Shown: piece by piece, positions 1 through 9,012 of the stretch
How the letters are laid out: every line of letters starts with the position of its first letter
How positions within the stretch are numbered: the stretch's first letter is position 1
The notes under the pieces: model-generated
Told to the model about the DNA's origin: nothing
Databases searched by the model: none
What the model saw: only the letters and a program-made list of their open reading frames with translations
Position numbers and translations under genes: made by a program
DNA from: Streptomyces acidiscabies
GTDB taxonomy: Bacteria > Actinomycetota > Actinomycetes > Streptomycetales > Streptomycetaceae
DNA: 64,000 bases
Reading direction: 5' to 3'
NCBI RefSeq assembly: GCF_020010905.1
Contig: NZ_JAGJBY010000002.1
Coordinates: 4,774,001 to 4,838,000 of the forward strand

Positions 1-867
1 GGGCGGATCCACGGACTCGCGGGGCCGAACGGCGCCGGGAAGACGACGCTGCTCGGGCTGCTGCTGGGGCTCGCCCTGCCCGACAGCGGAAGCCTGGAGA
101 TCCTGGGCGCCCCGGCGCGGCGGGCGCTCGCCGGTCCCGAAGGGGTCGCCGGGTTCGTGGACGGGCCCGGCCTGTATCCCTCGCTGACGGCACGTCAGAA
201 CCTGGTCGCACTGGCCGAGTTGAGGGGGACGGCCGAGAAGGCGGCCAGGACCGACGAGGCGCTGCACGAGGTCGGCCTGAGCGAGGTCGCCGACGGCAAG
301 GTCCGCGGCTTCTCCCTCGGCATGCGCCAACGCCTGGGCCTGGCCGCCGCGTTGCTCACGAGGCCCCGGCTGCTCGTCCTGGACGAACCCGCCAACGGCC
401 TCGACCCCGCCGGCAAACGGCACGTGCACCGCGTCCTGACCCGCCTCGCCGCCGAGGGAACCGCCGTGGTCCTCTCCACCCACCGCATGGACGACCTCGA
501 CGCGCTGTGCACGGAGGTCACCGTCCTGGCCACCGGCCGCGTCGTCTTCTCGGGCCCGCCGGAGAAGCTGGCCGCCGAGAACGGCGAACTCGACCACCGC
601 CTGCGGACGTCCGACCCCGAGACGGCACGGAGGCTGGCCGCACAGACGCCCGGCATCCGCATCGTCGACGACACCGACGGACGGCACGACCCCGAGGTGA
701 CCGTCGTACGCGGCTCGGTGCTGGCGCTCGACGCGCTCGTCACCGCCATCGTGCGCGCGGACGTCGCGGTGCGCGAACTCTCGCCCGTCGTCCCGCCCTT
801 GGAGGCCGCGTTCCTCGCGCTCACCGAGCAGCAGCCCACCGAGCGGCAGCAGGAGACCGCCAGATGA
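1..867 (+). CDS. ABC transporter ATP-binding protein (5' end outside window)
   Basis: This is the nucleotide-binding subunit of an ABC-2 type exporter; the reading frame is open from base 1, so the start codon lies upstream. Visible motifs in order are Walker A (GPNGAGKTT, about nt 25-51), an LSGGQ-like signature SLGMRQR (about 313-333), Walker B LLVLDEPANGLDP (about 370-408) and the H-loop STHRMDD (about 475-495). The C-terminal ~90 residues resemble the accessory domain of drug/antibiotic exporter ATPases. The stop overlaps the ATG of the permease gene (ATGA), indicating translational coupling. Known of the family: cytoplasmic ATPase powering export or an ABC-2 membrane process. The cargo cannot be read from the sequence, but the third gene of the operon is a secreted phosphoesterase-like protein. 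Confidence 0.93.
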   Translation, partial: GRIHGLAGPNGAGKTTLLGLLLGLALPDSGSLEILGAPARRALAGPEGVAGFVDGPGLYPSLTARQNLVALAELRGTAEKAARTDEALHEVGLSEVADGKVRGFSLGMRQRLGLAAALLTRPRLLVLDEPANGLDPAGKRHVHRVLTRLAAEGTAVVLSTHRMDDLDALCTEVTVLATGRVVFSGPPEKLAAENGELDHRLRTSDPETARRLAAQTPGIRIVDDTDGRHDPEVTVVRGSVLALDALVTAIVRADVAVRELSPVVPPLEAAFLALTEQQPTERQQETAR

Positions 868-2225
868 CCACGACCATCACGACCACGGCCCCCACCCCCA
901 CCGCCCGCCGAGTCCCCCTCACCCGCGCCTACCGCTTCGAACTGGTCAAACTCGCCTCCCAATGGCGCATCCGCCTCCTGCTCCTCGCCTGCTGGACCGC
1001 CCCAGGACTCTTCGTCGCCGGCGTTAGCCAACAGAGCACCCTCCCCTCCGACACCCTCTTCGGCCGCTGGATGCACGCCACGGCATGGGCCGGCCCCCTG
1101 GTGATCCTCGGCTTCGCCGGCACCTGGGCGCTCCCGCTGCTGACGTCGGTCGTCGCCGGCGACGTCTTCGCCGCCGAGGACCGCCTGGGCACCTGGCGCC
1201 ACCTCCTGGTCGTGGTCCGCTCACCGCGCCGTGTCTTCGCCGCGAAGGCGCTGGCCGCACTCACCGTCGTCCTGCTGTTCGTGGCCGGGCTCGCCGCGAG
1301 CAGCACGGCAGGCGGCCTGCTGACGGTCGGCGACCACCCGCTGGTCGGCCTCGACGGACACCTCCTCACGCCGGGCGACGCCGCCGGCCGCGTCCTGCTC
1401 GCCTGGCTCTGCGCCCTCGCCCCCACCCTGGCCCTCGCCGCGATCGGCCTGCTGGGCTCGGTGGCGCTCGGCCGCTCCCCGACGGGCCTGCTGCTGCCCC
1501 CGCTGCTGGCGCTGGCGATGCAGGTCGCGCAGATGCTGCCGCTGCCCGTCGCCGTACGCCTAGCCCTGCCCGGCTACGCCTTCATCGCCTGGAACGGCCT
1601 GTTCACCAGCCCGGCGCAGCTCACCCCGCTCCTGATCGCCGTCACGGTGAGCCTGGCGTGGGCGGTGCTCGCGACCGCGCTGGCGTATCTGCTGTTCCTG
1701 CGCCGCGACTTCACCAACCCGGTCCACGACGGCGCCGGGCGCCGCGCGCTCACCCTCGGCCTGCTGCCGCTCGCCGCGCTGACCGCCGTCACCGTCGGGG
1801 CGGTCGCCGCCGCCACCCCCGCGACGGGCTCCGGCATCGAGCAGAGCAAGGTCCAGCGCTCCCTTGCCACGGCGTTCGCCCACCTCTACCGGCTCCAGAC
1901 CGAGCAGCTCCACCGGCCCGCCGTCACCGAGGCCCAGGTGCGGGCCTCGGCCGCGTGCACCAAGAGCGACGGCCGGGGAGCGCAGGAGGGCGCGGGCAAC
2001 GACTGGCGCTGCGTCGTCTCCTGGCACCTGCCCGGCGTACCCGTCACGGGGACGGCCGTCTACCAGCTCGACATCGGCTCGGACGGCCGGTACGTGGCGG
2101 ACGGCGACGGGCCCAAGGAGGTCAACGGCTACTTCCTGCTGCGGACGCCGACCGGCGACGCCCCCAACCCTCTCTGGCAGTTCGACGGCAACGTCGAGCT
2201 GCTCGACACCACCTCGAAGGGATAG
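864..2225 (+). CDS. ABC-2 type permease with extracytoplasmic C-terminal domain
   Basis: The product is about 453 residues and is the membrane partner of the preceding ATPase; its ATG overlaps the ATPase stop by 4 nt. Several hydrophobic segments are visible: about residues 30-50, 70-100, 130-150, 175-200, 210-230, 250-275 and 295-315. After the last one comes an unusual ~135-residue polar tail with two cysteines (in SAACTKSDG and WRCVVSW), probably disulfide-bonded outside the membrane. ABC-2 permeases normally end soon after the last helix, so this tail is an added extracytoplasmic domain. It may interact with the secreted protein encoded immediately downstream (inference). The gap to the next gene is only 4 nt. 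Confidence 0.85.
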   Translation: MTTTITTTAPTPTARRVPLTRAYRFELVKLASQWRIRLLLLACWTAPGLFVAGVSQQSTLPSDTLFGRWMHATAWAGPLVILGFAGTWALPLLTSVVAGDVFAAEDRLGTWRHLLVVVRSPRRVFAAKALAALTVVLLFVAGLAASSTAGGLLTVGDHPLVGLDGHLLTPGDAAGRVLLAWLCALAPTLALAAIGLLGSVALGRSPTGLLLPPLLALAMQVAQMLPLPVAVRLALPGYAFIAWNGLFTSPAQLTPLLIAVTVSLAWAVLATALAYLLFLRRDFTNPVHDGAGRRALTLGLLPLAALTAVTVGAVAAATPATGSGIEQSKVQRSLATAFAHLYRLQTEQLHRPAVTEAQVRASAACTKSDGRGAQEGAGNDWRCVVSWHLPGVPVTGTAVYQLDIGSDGRYVADGDGPKEVNGYFLLRTPTGDAPNPLWQFDGNVELLDTTSKG

Positions 2226-2229
2226 GTCC

Positions 2230-4956
2230 ATGCAGGTCACACGGCGTATCAAGGAGAAGCCCGGCAGACGCCTCAGCCGGCGGACGCTGCTGGTGACGAC
2301 GGGCATCACCGTCGCCCTCGGCGTCACCGGCACGGCGGTCGCCTCCACGACCCAGTTCGGCCACCAGCACGTCGGCCAGGTCACCGCGCGCGGCCAGGTC
2401 GTCTCGGCCGACCAGTACATCAAGCCGTACGGCACCCGCACCGTCATCGACGACGGCAAGATCATGTCGTCCACGGTCAGCCCCGACGGCGCGCACCTCG
2501 CCGCGTCCATCACCGACGGCGACGCCTCCCTCGTCATCATGGACCTGACGACCGGTCAGGTGAAGCAGAAGATCGGCACCAACGCGGCCGACGACCTGCG
2601 CATCAGCAGCGGCGCCGTCGGCCAGGAGGGCCCGACGTACTCGCCCGACGGCAAGCAGCTGTGGCTCGGCCAGGCCGGCGGCTACACCAAGTTCACGGTG
2701 AACGCGGACGGCACCCTCACCACCCCGACCGCCGTCCCGATCCCGGCCCAGGGCACGCAACAGGCCCTCGTCGGCGCGGCGGTGTTCTCGCCGGACGGCT
2801 CCACCGTGTACGCCGCCGTCAACGGCCAGAACCGGGTCGTCGCCCTCGACGCCGCCACCGGCGCGATCCGGCAGAGCTGGACCGTGGGCACCGCCCCGCG
2901 CGGCATCGCCCTGGCCGACGGCAAGCTGTACGTCAGCAACGAGGGCGGCCGTGCCGCCAAGCCCGGCGAGACCACCATGAACTCGTACGGCACCGACGTA
3001 CCCGCGAACCCGAAGACCGGCGCCGCCACCACGGGCACCGTCAGCGTCATCGACCCGGCGCGCCCCACGGTCACCACCCTCGCCGTCGGACTGCACCCGA
3101 CCGCCGTGTACGCCGCGAAGGGCGCGGTGTTCGTCACCGACACCGCCGACAACAGCGTGTCCGTCATCGACACCCGCAAGGGCAAGGTCGTCCAGACCAT
3201 CGCCACCCGGCCCTGGCCGGAGGCGTCCGTCGGGTACGAGCCCAACGCCGTGACGCTCACCGGGGACGGGCGCCTGCTGGTGACGCTCGGCCGCGCCAAC
3301 GCCGTAGCCGTCTACCGCTACACCTCCCCGCAGCAGCCCGCCCGCTACGTCGGCCTGCTCCCCACGGACTACTACCCGTCCGGGGTCTTCGCCGCCGGCA
3401 AGAAGGTCGTCGTCGCCAACACGCGCGGCGTCGACGCCCTGCGCCCCGACAGCGCCGGCCACAGCACCCACGACACGACGTCGAGCCTGACCCGGTTCAC
3501 GCTGCCGGACGACAACGTCGTCAGGGCGAAGACGGGCGACGTCTTCCGGCAGAACGGCTGGACGCCCGGCTCCGTCACGACCGCCCGGGGGCGCGGTCAC
3601 GCGAAGCCCGTACCCGTTCCGGCGCGTCTCGGCGACCCGTCGACGATCAAGCACGTCTTCCTGATCGTCAAGGAGAACCGGACCTACGACCAGCTCTTCG
3701 GCGACCTCCCGCAGGGCGACGGCAACGCCTCGCTGACCCAGTTCGGCACCAACGTGACGCCCAACCAGCACGCCCTGGCGCAGCAGTTCGGGCTGTACGA
3801 CAACTTCTACGACATCGGCACGAACTCCGCCGAGGGCCACAACTGGCTGACGCAGTCGGACAATCCGGAGTACACCGAGTCCTCGGCGGGCGAGTACACG
3901 CGCAGTTACGACACCGAGAACGACGTCCTCGGCCACCAGAAGACCGGCTTCCTGTGGACGGGCGCCCAGGCGGTCGGCAAGAGCGTCAAGGACTTCGGCG
4001 AGTTCCAGTCCGTGGAGACCAAACCGGACGGCGCGACCTGGCAGAACCTGTACTGCGACAGCAAGAACATGGCCGCGACCGGCGCGCGGACCGCGTACCC
4101 CATCAAGACGGGTTCGGCGATCCCCTCCCTCAACAAGGTCTCGGTGCAGGGCTTCCCGCTGTTCGACCTCGACGTCCCCGACGTCTACAAGGAACAGATC
4201 TGGCAGCAGGACTTCGCCGCGCACGGCCCCGCGAACCTCAACATGTTCTGGTACTCCAACGACCACACCGGCGGCCCCGCCAACCCCGCCGCCGAGGTCG
4301 CCGACAACGACCTCGCCGTGGGCCGCATGGTCGACACCATCACCCACAGCAAGTACTGGAAGGACTCGGCGATCTTCGTCGTCGAGGACGACTCCCAGGC
4401 CGGCCTCGACCACGTCGACGGCCACCGCGCCCCCGTCCAGGTCATCAGCCCGTACGCCCAGCACGGCGCCGTCGACAGCCGCTTCTACTCCCAGATCACG
4501 ATGGTCCGCACCATCGAGCAGATCCTCGGCGTCCACCCGATGAACCAGCTCGACAGCGCGGCCACCCCCATGTACGGCGCCTTCACCGCGAAGCCGGACC
4601 CCACCCCGTTCACGGCCGTCCCCAACCGCACCTCGCTCACCCTCGGCGTGAACCCCCAGCCCGCCTGCGGCTCCGACACCCCGGCCGCGCAGGACACCCA
4701 GGCGGCCCCCGCGCCGACCACCGCCGCCGTCCCGCCCGCGCGGCAGGACCTTGCGGCCCAGTGGAAGAAGTGGGCCGCGCGCCAGCGCCTCACCGGGCCC
4801 GACGCGGTGCCCGACTACGCCAACCCCACCCAGATGAACCGCTACACCTGGTACCAGACCCACGCCTGGTCCACCCCGTACCCCGGCGACAAGAAGCTCT
4901 ACACACCGGACGCGGTACCGGGCGCCTACCTCCCGTCGGCGGAGTCCGACGGCTGA
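2230..4956 (+). CDS. Secreted bifunctional YncE-like beta-propeller / alkaline-phosphatase-superfamily phosphoesterase
   Basis: A 908-residue protein starting at ATG 2230, 4 nt after the permease stop. Residues 1-40 carry a twin-arginine-like leader (LSRRTLLVTTG, a hydrophobic stretch, then AVAS), so export is likely. Residues ~60-440 contain beta-propeller repeats of the YncE type (SPDGAHLAAS, SPDGKQLWLG, SPDGSTVYAAV, and SVIDTRKGKVV style blades). From about residue 474 (KHVFLIVKENRTYDQLFGDL) to ~800 lies a phosphoesterase/alkaline-phosphatase-fold domain with EDDSQAGLDHVDGHR near residue 718. Such fusions are known in actinobacteria but their substrate is not established. Co-transcription with an exporter ATPase and permease suggests a cell-envelope role. 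A strong hairpin follows the gene. Confidence 0.88.
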   Translation: MQVTRRIKEKPGRRLSRRTLLVTTGITVALGVTGTAVASTTQFGHQHVGQVTARGQVVSADQYIKPYGTRTVIDDGKIMSSTVSPDGAHLAASITDGDASLVIMDLTTGQVKQKIGTNAADDLRISSGAVGQEGPTYSPDGKQLWLGQAGGYTKFTVNADGTLTTPTAVPIPAQGTQQALVGAAVFSPDGSTVYAAVNGQNRVVALDAATGAIRQSWTVGTAPRGIALADGKLYVSNEGGRAAKPGETTMNSYGTDVPANPKTGAATTGTVSVIDPARPTVTTLAVGLHPTAVYAAKGAVFVTDTADNSVSVIDTRKGKVVQTIATRPWPEASVGYEPNAVTLTGDGRLLVTLGRANAVAVYRYTSPQQPARYVGLLPTDYYPSGVFAAGKKVVVANTRGVDALRPDSAGHSTHDTTSSLTRFTLPDDNVVRAKTGDVFRQNGWTPGSVTTARGRGHAKPVPVPARLGDPSTIKHVFLIVKENRTYDQLFGDLPQGDGNASLTQFGTNVTPNQHALAQQFGLYDNFYDIGTNSAEGHNWLTQSDNPEYTESSAGEYTRSYDTENDVLGHQKTGFLWTGAQAVGKSVKDFGEFQSVETKPDGATWQNLYCDSKNMAATGARTAYPIKTGSAIPSLNKVSVQGFPLFDLDVPDVYKEQIWQQDFAAHGPANLNMFWYSNDHTGGPANPAAEVADNDLAVGRMVDTITHSKYWKDSAIFVVEDDSQAGLDHVDGHRAPVQVISPYAQHGAVDSRFYSQITMVRTIEQILGVHPMNQLDSAATPMYGAFTAKPDPTPFTAVPNRTSLTLGVNPQPACGSDTPAAQDTQAAPAPTTAAVPPARQDLAAQWKKWAARQRLTGPDAVPDYANPTQMNRYTWYQTHAWSTPYPGDKKLYTPDAVPGAYLPSAESDG

Positions 4957-4967
4957 GCGGCGGGGGA

Positions 4968-5002
4968 GGCGTACCGGCGGGCTTTCTGCCTGCTGGTACG
5001 CC
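4968..5002 (+). terminator. Hairpin terminator after the ABC/phosphoesterase operon
   Basis: Arms of 14 nt (starting GGCGTACCGG and ending GGTACGCC) pair with two G-U positions around an 8-nt loop. It lies 12 nt after the phosphoesterase stop. There is no T-run, as is usual in Streptomyces. Confidence 0.75.
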
Positions 5003-5194
5003 GGTGATCCGGAAAATGCGGACGAATCGATCTTTGCTCTTGTCATGTGCAGCGAAGGTCGTTCAAGATTCGGGGGCGGTCGCCCGAAAGGGCGGACCGC
5101 CGGACGGCGACCACCGGAAAAAGGGGACCCCCATGCCCTTTTCCACCCCCCCACTGTTAGCGGTCGTTCGTCCGGAATCCGGAAGGAACAACCC

Positions 5195-6382
5195 TTGCGC
5201 ATCTCCCGGAAATCCCTCGCGGTGCTCGGCGCCGCGGTTCTGCTCTCCTCCGTCACGGTCTCGGGCGCACAGGCGTCGACGGCCTCGGCGGACCAGTACG
5301 ACCCGGCCATGCTCAGCGCCCTGGCGTCCTCCCTCGGCGTGAGCCAGAGAGCCGCCGCCGAGCGCCTCGACCACGAGACTTCGCAGCAGCACACCCTCAC
5401 CGCGCTGGAACGGAAGGGGGTCGCGACGGACGGGGCGTTCTTCGACACGAAGGGCGAACTGGTCGTCAACGCCGAGAGCGCCCAGGCGGCTCAGCGGATC
5501 GCGGACGCGGGACTGCACGCCCGTACGACGCGGCACGGCGAGAGTGAACTGAACAAGATCAAGGCCCAGTTGGACGCGGCGGCCGTCAACACGACGCCCG
5601 CCGGAGTCAGTTCCTGGGAGGTCGACCTCGCCGCCGACACGGTGACGGTCAAGGTCAGCGACGGCAGCGCCCCCGCCGCCCGCGCCTTCCTGAACGTCGC
5701 GCGGGCGCACGGAGACGCCGTCCGTGTCCTCTCGGACCAGCGTGAACTCGCCCCGCAGGCCGTCATCAAGCCGGGCTCCGAGATGGCCTTCAACGGCTTC
5801 GTCTGCTCCGTCGGCTTCGGCGCCCGTGACTCCTCGGGCCGCCAGTACCTGGTCACCGCCGGGCACTGCATCGAAGGCCTCCCCGTACTCAGCTACCAGG
5901 GGAGCCGGTTCGCGCAGGGCACCAACAGCCGCTTCGCGTCCGGCAGTCGGAGCGTCGACATGGGCATCGCCCAGCTGGACTCGGGCAACTCCATAGCCAC
6001 CGTGGTCAATACGTACGGCCGGGCCACCGAACCCACGGTCACCGGCAGCCGGCGCGCGGCGTCCGGCGCCACGCTGTGCAAGGCGGGGCGGACCACCAAC
6101 TGGACCTGCGGGCGGGTGAATTCGTACAACGTGTCCGTCACGTACTCCGACCCCGACGGGGGGCCGGACACGGTCGTCACCGGGCTCGGCAGCTCGTCCG
6201 TCTGCACGCAGGGTGGTGACAGTGGTGGCGCCTACATCTCGGGCAACCAGGCTCAGGGGATGACGTCCGGCGGTCCGTCGAGTCAGCGGTGCGACGGGTC
6301 GGTGAACTCGCCGGGGTCGTCGTACTTCCAGCCGCTCGATGACGCGCTGTCGTTCTATGGGCTGACTCTCAACACCGCGTGA
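5195..6382 (+). CDS. Secreted S1 family serine protease (streptogrisin/alpha-lytic type)
   Basis: The chosen start is TTG 5195, preceded by GGAAGGA, giving 395 residues beginning LRISRKSLAVLGAAVLLSS; an upstream ATG at 5045 would put 50 atypical residues before the signal peptide. After the signal peptide (cleavage near AQAS) comes a pro-region of ~155 residues. The chymotrypsin-fold domain has a complete catalytic triad: His in TAGHC (about residue 222), Asp in SVDMGIAQLD (about 255) and Ser in GGDSGGAY (about 342). Cysteines flank the His and Ser sites as in streptogrisins. Known of the family: the propeptide assists folding and is removed outside the cell. The gene appears monocistronic, with its own hairpin terminator. 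Confidence 0.93.
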   Translation: MRISRKSLAVLGAAVLLSSVTVSGAQASTASADQYDPAMLSALASSLGVSQRAAAERLDHETSQQHTLTALERKGVATDGAFFDTKGELVVNAESAQAAQRIADAGLHARTTRHGESELNKIKAQLDAAAVNTTPAGVSSWEVDLAADTVTVKVSDGSAPAARAFLNVARAHGDAVRVLSDQRELAPQAVIKPGSEMAFNGFVCSVGFGARDSSGRQYLVTAGHCIEGLPVLSYQGSRFAQGTNSRFASGSRSVDMGIAQLDSGNSIATVVNTYGRATEPTVTGSRRAASGATLCKAGRTTNWTCGRVNSYNVSVTYSDPDGGPDTVVTGLGSSSVCTQGGDSGGAYISGNQAQGMTSGGPSSQRCDGSVNSPGSSYFQPLDDALSFYGLTLNTA

Positions 6383-6408
6383 TCTGCGGGGTGGTGGAGA
6401 GGTGAAGG

Positions 6409-6436
6409 CGGGGTCGGCCGGTACTGGCCGGCCCCG
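6409..6436. terminator. Bidirectional hairpin between convergent protease and acetyltransferase genes
   Basis: CGGGGTCGGCC pairs with GGCCGGCCCCG (one G-U pair) around a short loop. It sits between the stop of the S1 protease and the stop of the leftward acetyltransferase. Confidence 0.7.
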
Positions 6437-6451
6437 TCGTGTTCGGCGGGC

Positions 6452-7015
6452 TCAGCGACCGTCCGCGCTGCCCGGGTTCGACGGAGTCTCCCTCGGTGTC
6501 AGTTCGGCGAGTACGTCGATGCTGTCCCGGCTCGTGGTCAGCGTCGCGCCGTTGCGGCGCAGGGCGGTGAGTGCAGCCGTGTTGTGAGCCATCGTGTCCG
6601 CGACCACCATCCGCGCACCGGCCTTCGCCGCTTCGTCGAGGAGGATCCGCAGAGCGGCGGTGCCGATGCCGCGTCCGCGCTGTGAACGGCCGAGCCACAT
6701 GCCGGTTTCGAGGACGTCGGGGCTGTCGCGCGCGGCCAGCCGGGCCGACCCCACGACCGCCCCGTCATGGACGACCGCGAAGGTGGACTCGCGGAGCGGA
6801 CCGGCGAGCCCGGGGAAACGGGACCGGTGCCAGTCCCGGAAGGCGTCCCGCCGCCTCGCGGTCCACCCGGGCGGACCGGCCACGGGAGGCATGACGTCTT
6901 CGGGCGCCGCGTCCTCGACGGCCACCGCGAGAAGCTCTTCGAGGACTTCCTCGTCCATCTGCCGCACCGCCACTCGACCGACCACGCGGATTCCTCTCCA
7001 CCGAACGCTGGACAC
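6452..7015 (-). CDS. GNAT family N-acetyltransferase
   Basis: The product is up to 187 residues. The acetyl-CoA binding core is clear: LETGMWLGRSQRGRGIGTAALRILLDEA contains the motif A pyrophosphate loop (Q/R-x-x-G-x-G/A form, RGRGIGTA), and MVVADTMAHNTAALTALRRNG is the following motif B (N-x-x-A-x-x-x-x-R-x-G). Known of the family: transfer of an acetyl group from acetyl-CoA to an amine; the substrate cannot be predicted. The N-terminal ~20 residues are weakly supported, and an internal GTG or ATG (MDEEVLEELL) could be the true start. It stands alone, convergent with the S1 protease gene. Confidence 0.82.
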   Translation of the reverse strand: MSSVRWRGIRVVGRVAVRQMDEEVLEELLAVAVEDAAPEDVMPPVAGPPGWTARRRDAFRDWHRSRFPGLAGPLRESTFAVVHDGAVVGSARLAARDSPDVLETGMWLGRSQRGRGIGTAALRILLDEAAKAGARMVVADTMAHNTAALTALRRNGATLTTSRDSIDVLAELTPRETPSNPGSADGR

Positions 7016-7071
7016 CGGTTGCCGATCCTCACGCCCTGCCGGGCGCCGCGCGAGCGATTTTCGCGGTCACT

Positions 7072-7727
7072 GTGTTCCGCACCCGCTGGGCCTCCCGCGA
7101 CGAAGCGCTCTGCTGTCGGCAGAGACCGCTGCACAGTCCGTCCGTGGGTCCCTCGACCTGGCACCCGGTGGCCGAACACTTGAGGGCGGCCGGGTACCAG
7201 GTGCGAGTGCCGTTCCTGCTGGGCGTGGGCGCCGGTGCTCCGCCCTTCTGGCCCCGCGCCGTGGACGCCGTCCGCGACGATCTCCGGCAGGTCCCGGCCG
7301 ACAGCCCCGTCACGCTGGTGGCACACAGCAACGCGGGCTTGTTCGTCCCGGTGATTCGCCGGGGACTCGACCATCCGGTGGCCGGCTCGGTCTTCGTGGA
7401 TGCCGCACTGCCGGCCCGGAGCGGACCGACCCCTGTCGCCCCACCCGAGTTGCTGGAGTTCCTCCGCCCGATGGCTGTGAACGGCAGGCTGCCGCGCTGG
7501 ACCGACTGGTGGGACGAGGCGGACGTCGCACCCATGTTCTCCGACCCGACGGCTGGGACGACCACCCCTGCTCCTACCTGCTGTTCGGCCCTCCGTACGA
7601 CGACTTCGCCACCGAGGCCCGCGAACGCGGCTGGCGCGTGGCGGACCTCCCCGGCGAACACCTCCACCAGATCGTCGATCCCGCCGGCACAGCCCGGCAC
7701 CTCGCCGAATGGGCCACCGCGGCTTGA
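7072..7727 (+). pseudogene. Frameshifted alpha/beta hydrolase
   Basis: Hydrolase-like sequence is split over two frames. Frame one carries VGPSTWHPVAEHLRAAGYQV, the nucleophile-elbow-like VTLVAHSNAGLFVP (G-x-S-x-G is degenerate: AHSNAG) and SVFVDAALP, continuing to about nt 7550. The rest (SYLLFGPPYDDFATEARERGW, then GEHLHQIVDPAGTARHLAEW with a plausible catalytic His) is read only after a -1 shift and ends at 7727. The expected N-terminal strand before VGPSTW is also not readable in the same frame. A frameshift by sequencing error is possible. The gene as given would not make an intact enzyme. Confidence 0.68.
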
Positions 7728-7857
7728 CCCTGCCGAGGTTCGGGGCGGACGGCGTCCTGCCCGCGGACCTGGTCATCGCCGGTTACGGCGCCGACGTCGA
7801 CCTCGATGTGATCCGTTCGCGCCGGGCTGCGAGGTCGACGTACTGAGATCCCGCATG

Positions 7858-8316
7858 TCATGAAACGTTCTCGATGGTGATCTTCTCCGCGCCGGGGAGC
7901 CGGCCGGTATCGCTCTCGGCCACCCGGCCGAGGATGACCAGACCGTCGGAATAGGGAAAGTCGCGGTAGAAGACGGCCAGATTTCCCCAGGGCGCGTAGT
8001 AGGCCAGGTCACCGGCCTTCGCTTCGGCCCCGCCAGGGGAACCCGAGACGGACAGCCGGCGCGGCAGATCCGCGATCCTCTCCGTCGCGTGGAAGTCACT
8101 GAGGTCCAGCGTGAGAGGGAGCAGCGCGGCGAAGTCCCGGGCGGCGGCGCTGTCGTCGAGAGTCGCGGCGACGGGGTGGCCGTCGACGGTGAGGCGAAGG
8201 TTCATGGTGGTTGTCCTGCCGGACGAAGACGCGGAGGGCGACGGTCGGGTGGTCTCCGCCGTACAGGCGGTCACGGCCAGCAGCAGAGCGGCGGCCGGTA
8301 TCAGGTGGTGTCTCAT
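7858..8316 (-). CDS. Cyclophilin-like fold lipoprotein
   Basis: A 152-residue protein starting MRHHLIPAAALLLAVTAC. The LAVTAC lipobox predicts signal peptidase II processing and a membrane-anchored lipoprotein, followed by a Ser/Thr/Pro linker. The remaining ~115 residues (MNLRLTVDGHPVAATLDDSAAARDFAALLPLTLDL through LAYYAPWGNLAVFYRDFPYSDGLVILGRV) match the small cyclophilin-like fold family with its conserved Y-x-P-x-G-x-L-x-x-F-Y block. Catalytic activity has not been shown for this family. The start codon overlaps the end of the upstream SDR gene, so the two are probably co-transcribed. Confidence 0.82.
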   Translation of the reverse strand: MRHHLIPAAALLLAVTACTAETTRPSPSASSSGRTTTMNLRLTVDGHPVAATLDDSAAARDFAALLPLTLDLSDFHATERIADLPRRLSVSGSPGGAEAKAGDLAYYAPWGNLAVFYRDFPYSDGLVILGRVAESDTGRLPGAEKITIENVS

Positions 8317-8978
8317 GGTTCCAATGGCTCGGCGTAGTGGCGGAAGCCGCTCCGGTGGACGTGGAGACCGTACAGGCGCTCGGCCAGCGCATCGGGACTG
8401 CTGAGCCCGGCGCCGGGCCGGATGGCCCCGGGGACGATGAGCTGGGCGACGTGGATGTTCTCCGGCGCGAGGACGTCGTACAGCATCCGGGCGTACGCAC
8501 TCTCCCCGGCGTACGCGATCGACGTCCCGGCGACGTTCGGATTCGGCCGCACGGCGCTCGCGCCGTTCACGAACAGCACGGTGCCGCGCCCGAGTTCACG
8601 CATCCCGGGCAGCACCGCGTCGACGGCGGTGACCGGACCCTGGACCGAGAAGGCCAGCGGGGCGGTGAGGTCGTCGGCACCCGTGTCCAGGAGCCGCTTC
8701 ATGAAGTCGGCACGGGGAGCGGGGCTGTACTGGAGGATCTCGACGGGCCCCAGCGTGGCCGCCGCGTCCTTCAGCGCCGTACGCAGGGACGCGGCGTCGA
8801 GGACGTCAGCCGCGAAGCCCCTCACCTCGACCGCGTCACGGGCCAACTCGGCGACGAGGGGATCGAGATGCTCCGTACGGCGCGAGAGGAGCGCGACGGC
8901 GTGGCCCGCGGCGGCGAACCTCCGGGCGGTGGCGAGCCCGAGGCCGGGGCCGGCGCCGATGAGGGCGAAAGTGGTCAC
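8313..8978 (-). CDS. SDR family NAD(P)-dependent oxidoreductase
   Basis: The likely start is GTG 8978 with AAGGAA upstream, giving 221 residues beginning VTTFALIGAGPGLGLATARRFA; a longer frame to 9041 adds only low-complexity residues. The nucleotide-binding Rossmann motif is G-A-G-P-G-L-G near residue 8. The canonical Y-x-x-x-K is replaced by a divergent AYAGESAYARM region, so this is a classical-fold but atypical SDR, similar to small uncharacterised Streptomyces members. It overlaps the following cyclophilin-like lipoprotein gene by 4 nt. A remnant of a zinc alcohol dehydrogenase lies just upstream. Confidence 0.85.
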   Translation of the reverse strand: MTTFALIGAGPGLGLATARRFAAAGHAVALLSRRTEHLDPLVAELARDAVEVRGFAADVLDAASLRTALKDAAATLGPVEILQYSPAPRADFMKRLLDTGADDLTAPLAFSVQGPVTAVDAVLPGMRELGRGTVLFVNGASAVRPNPNVAGTSIAYAGESAYARMLYDVLAPENIHVAQLIVPGAIRPGAGLSSPDALAERLYGLHVHRSGFRHYAEPLEP

Positions 8979-9012
8979 GTGGTTCCTTGTCCTGGGTGAT
9001 AGGTCCCTCGGG

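Noticed and set aside
5045..5194. Upstream ATG start for the S1 protease
   Set aside because: It would add 50 residues of non-signal, Gly/Arg-rich sequence before a normal signal peptide, and TTG 5195 has a good ribosome binding site.
2122..5469. Very long leftward open frame (over 1,100 codons) antisense to the phosphoesterase gene
   Set aside because: Composition is Gly/Val/Arg-rich as expected for a shadow frame in high-GC DNA; the plus strand has clear domains and signal peptide.
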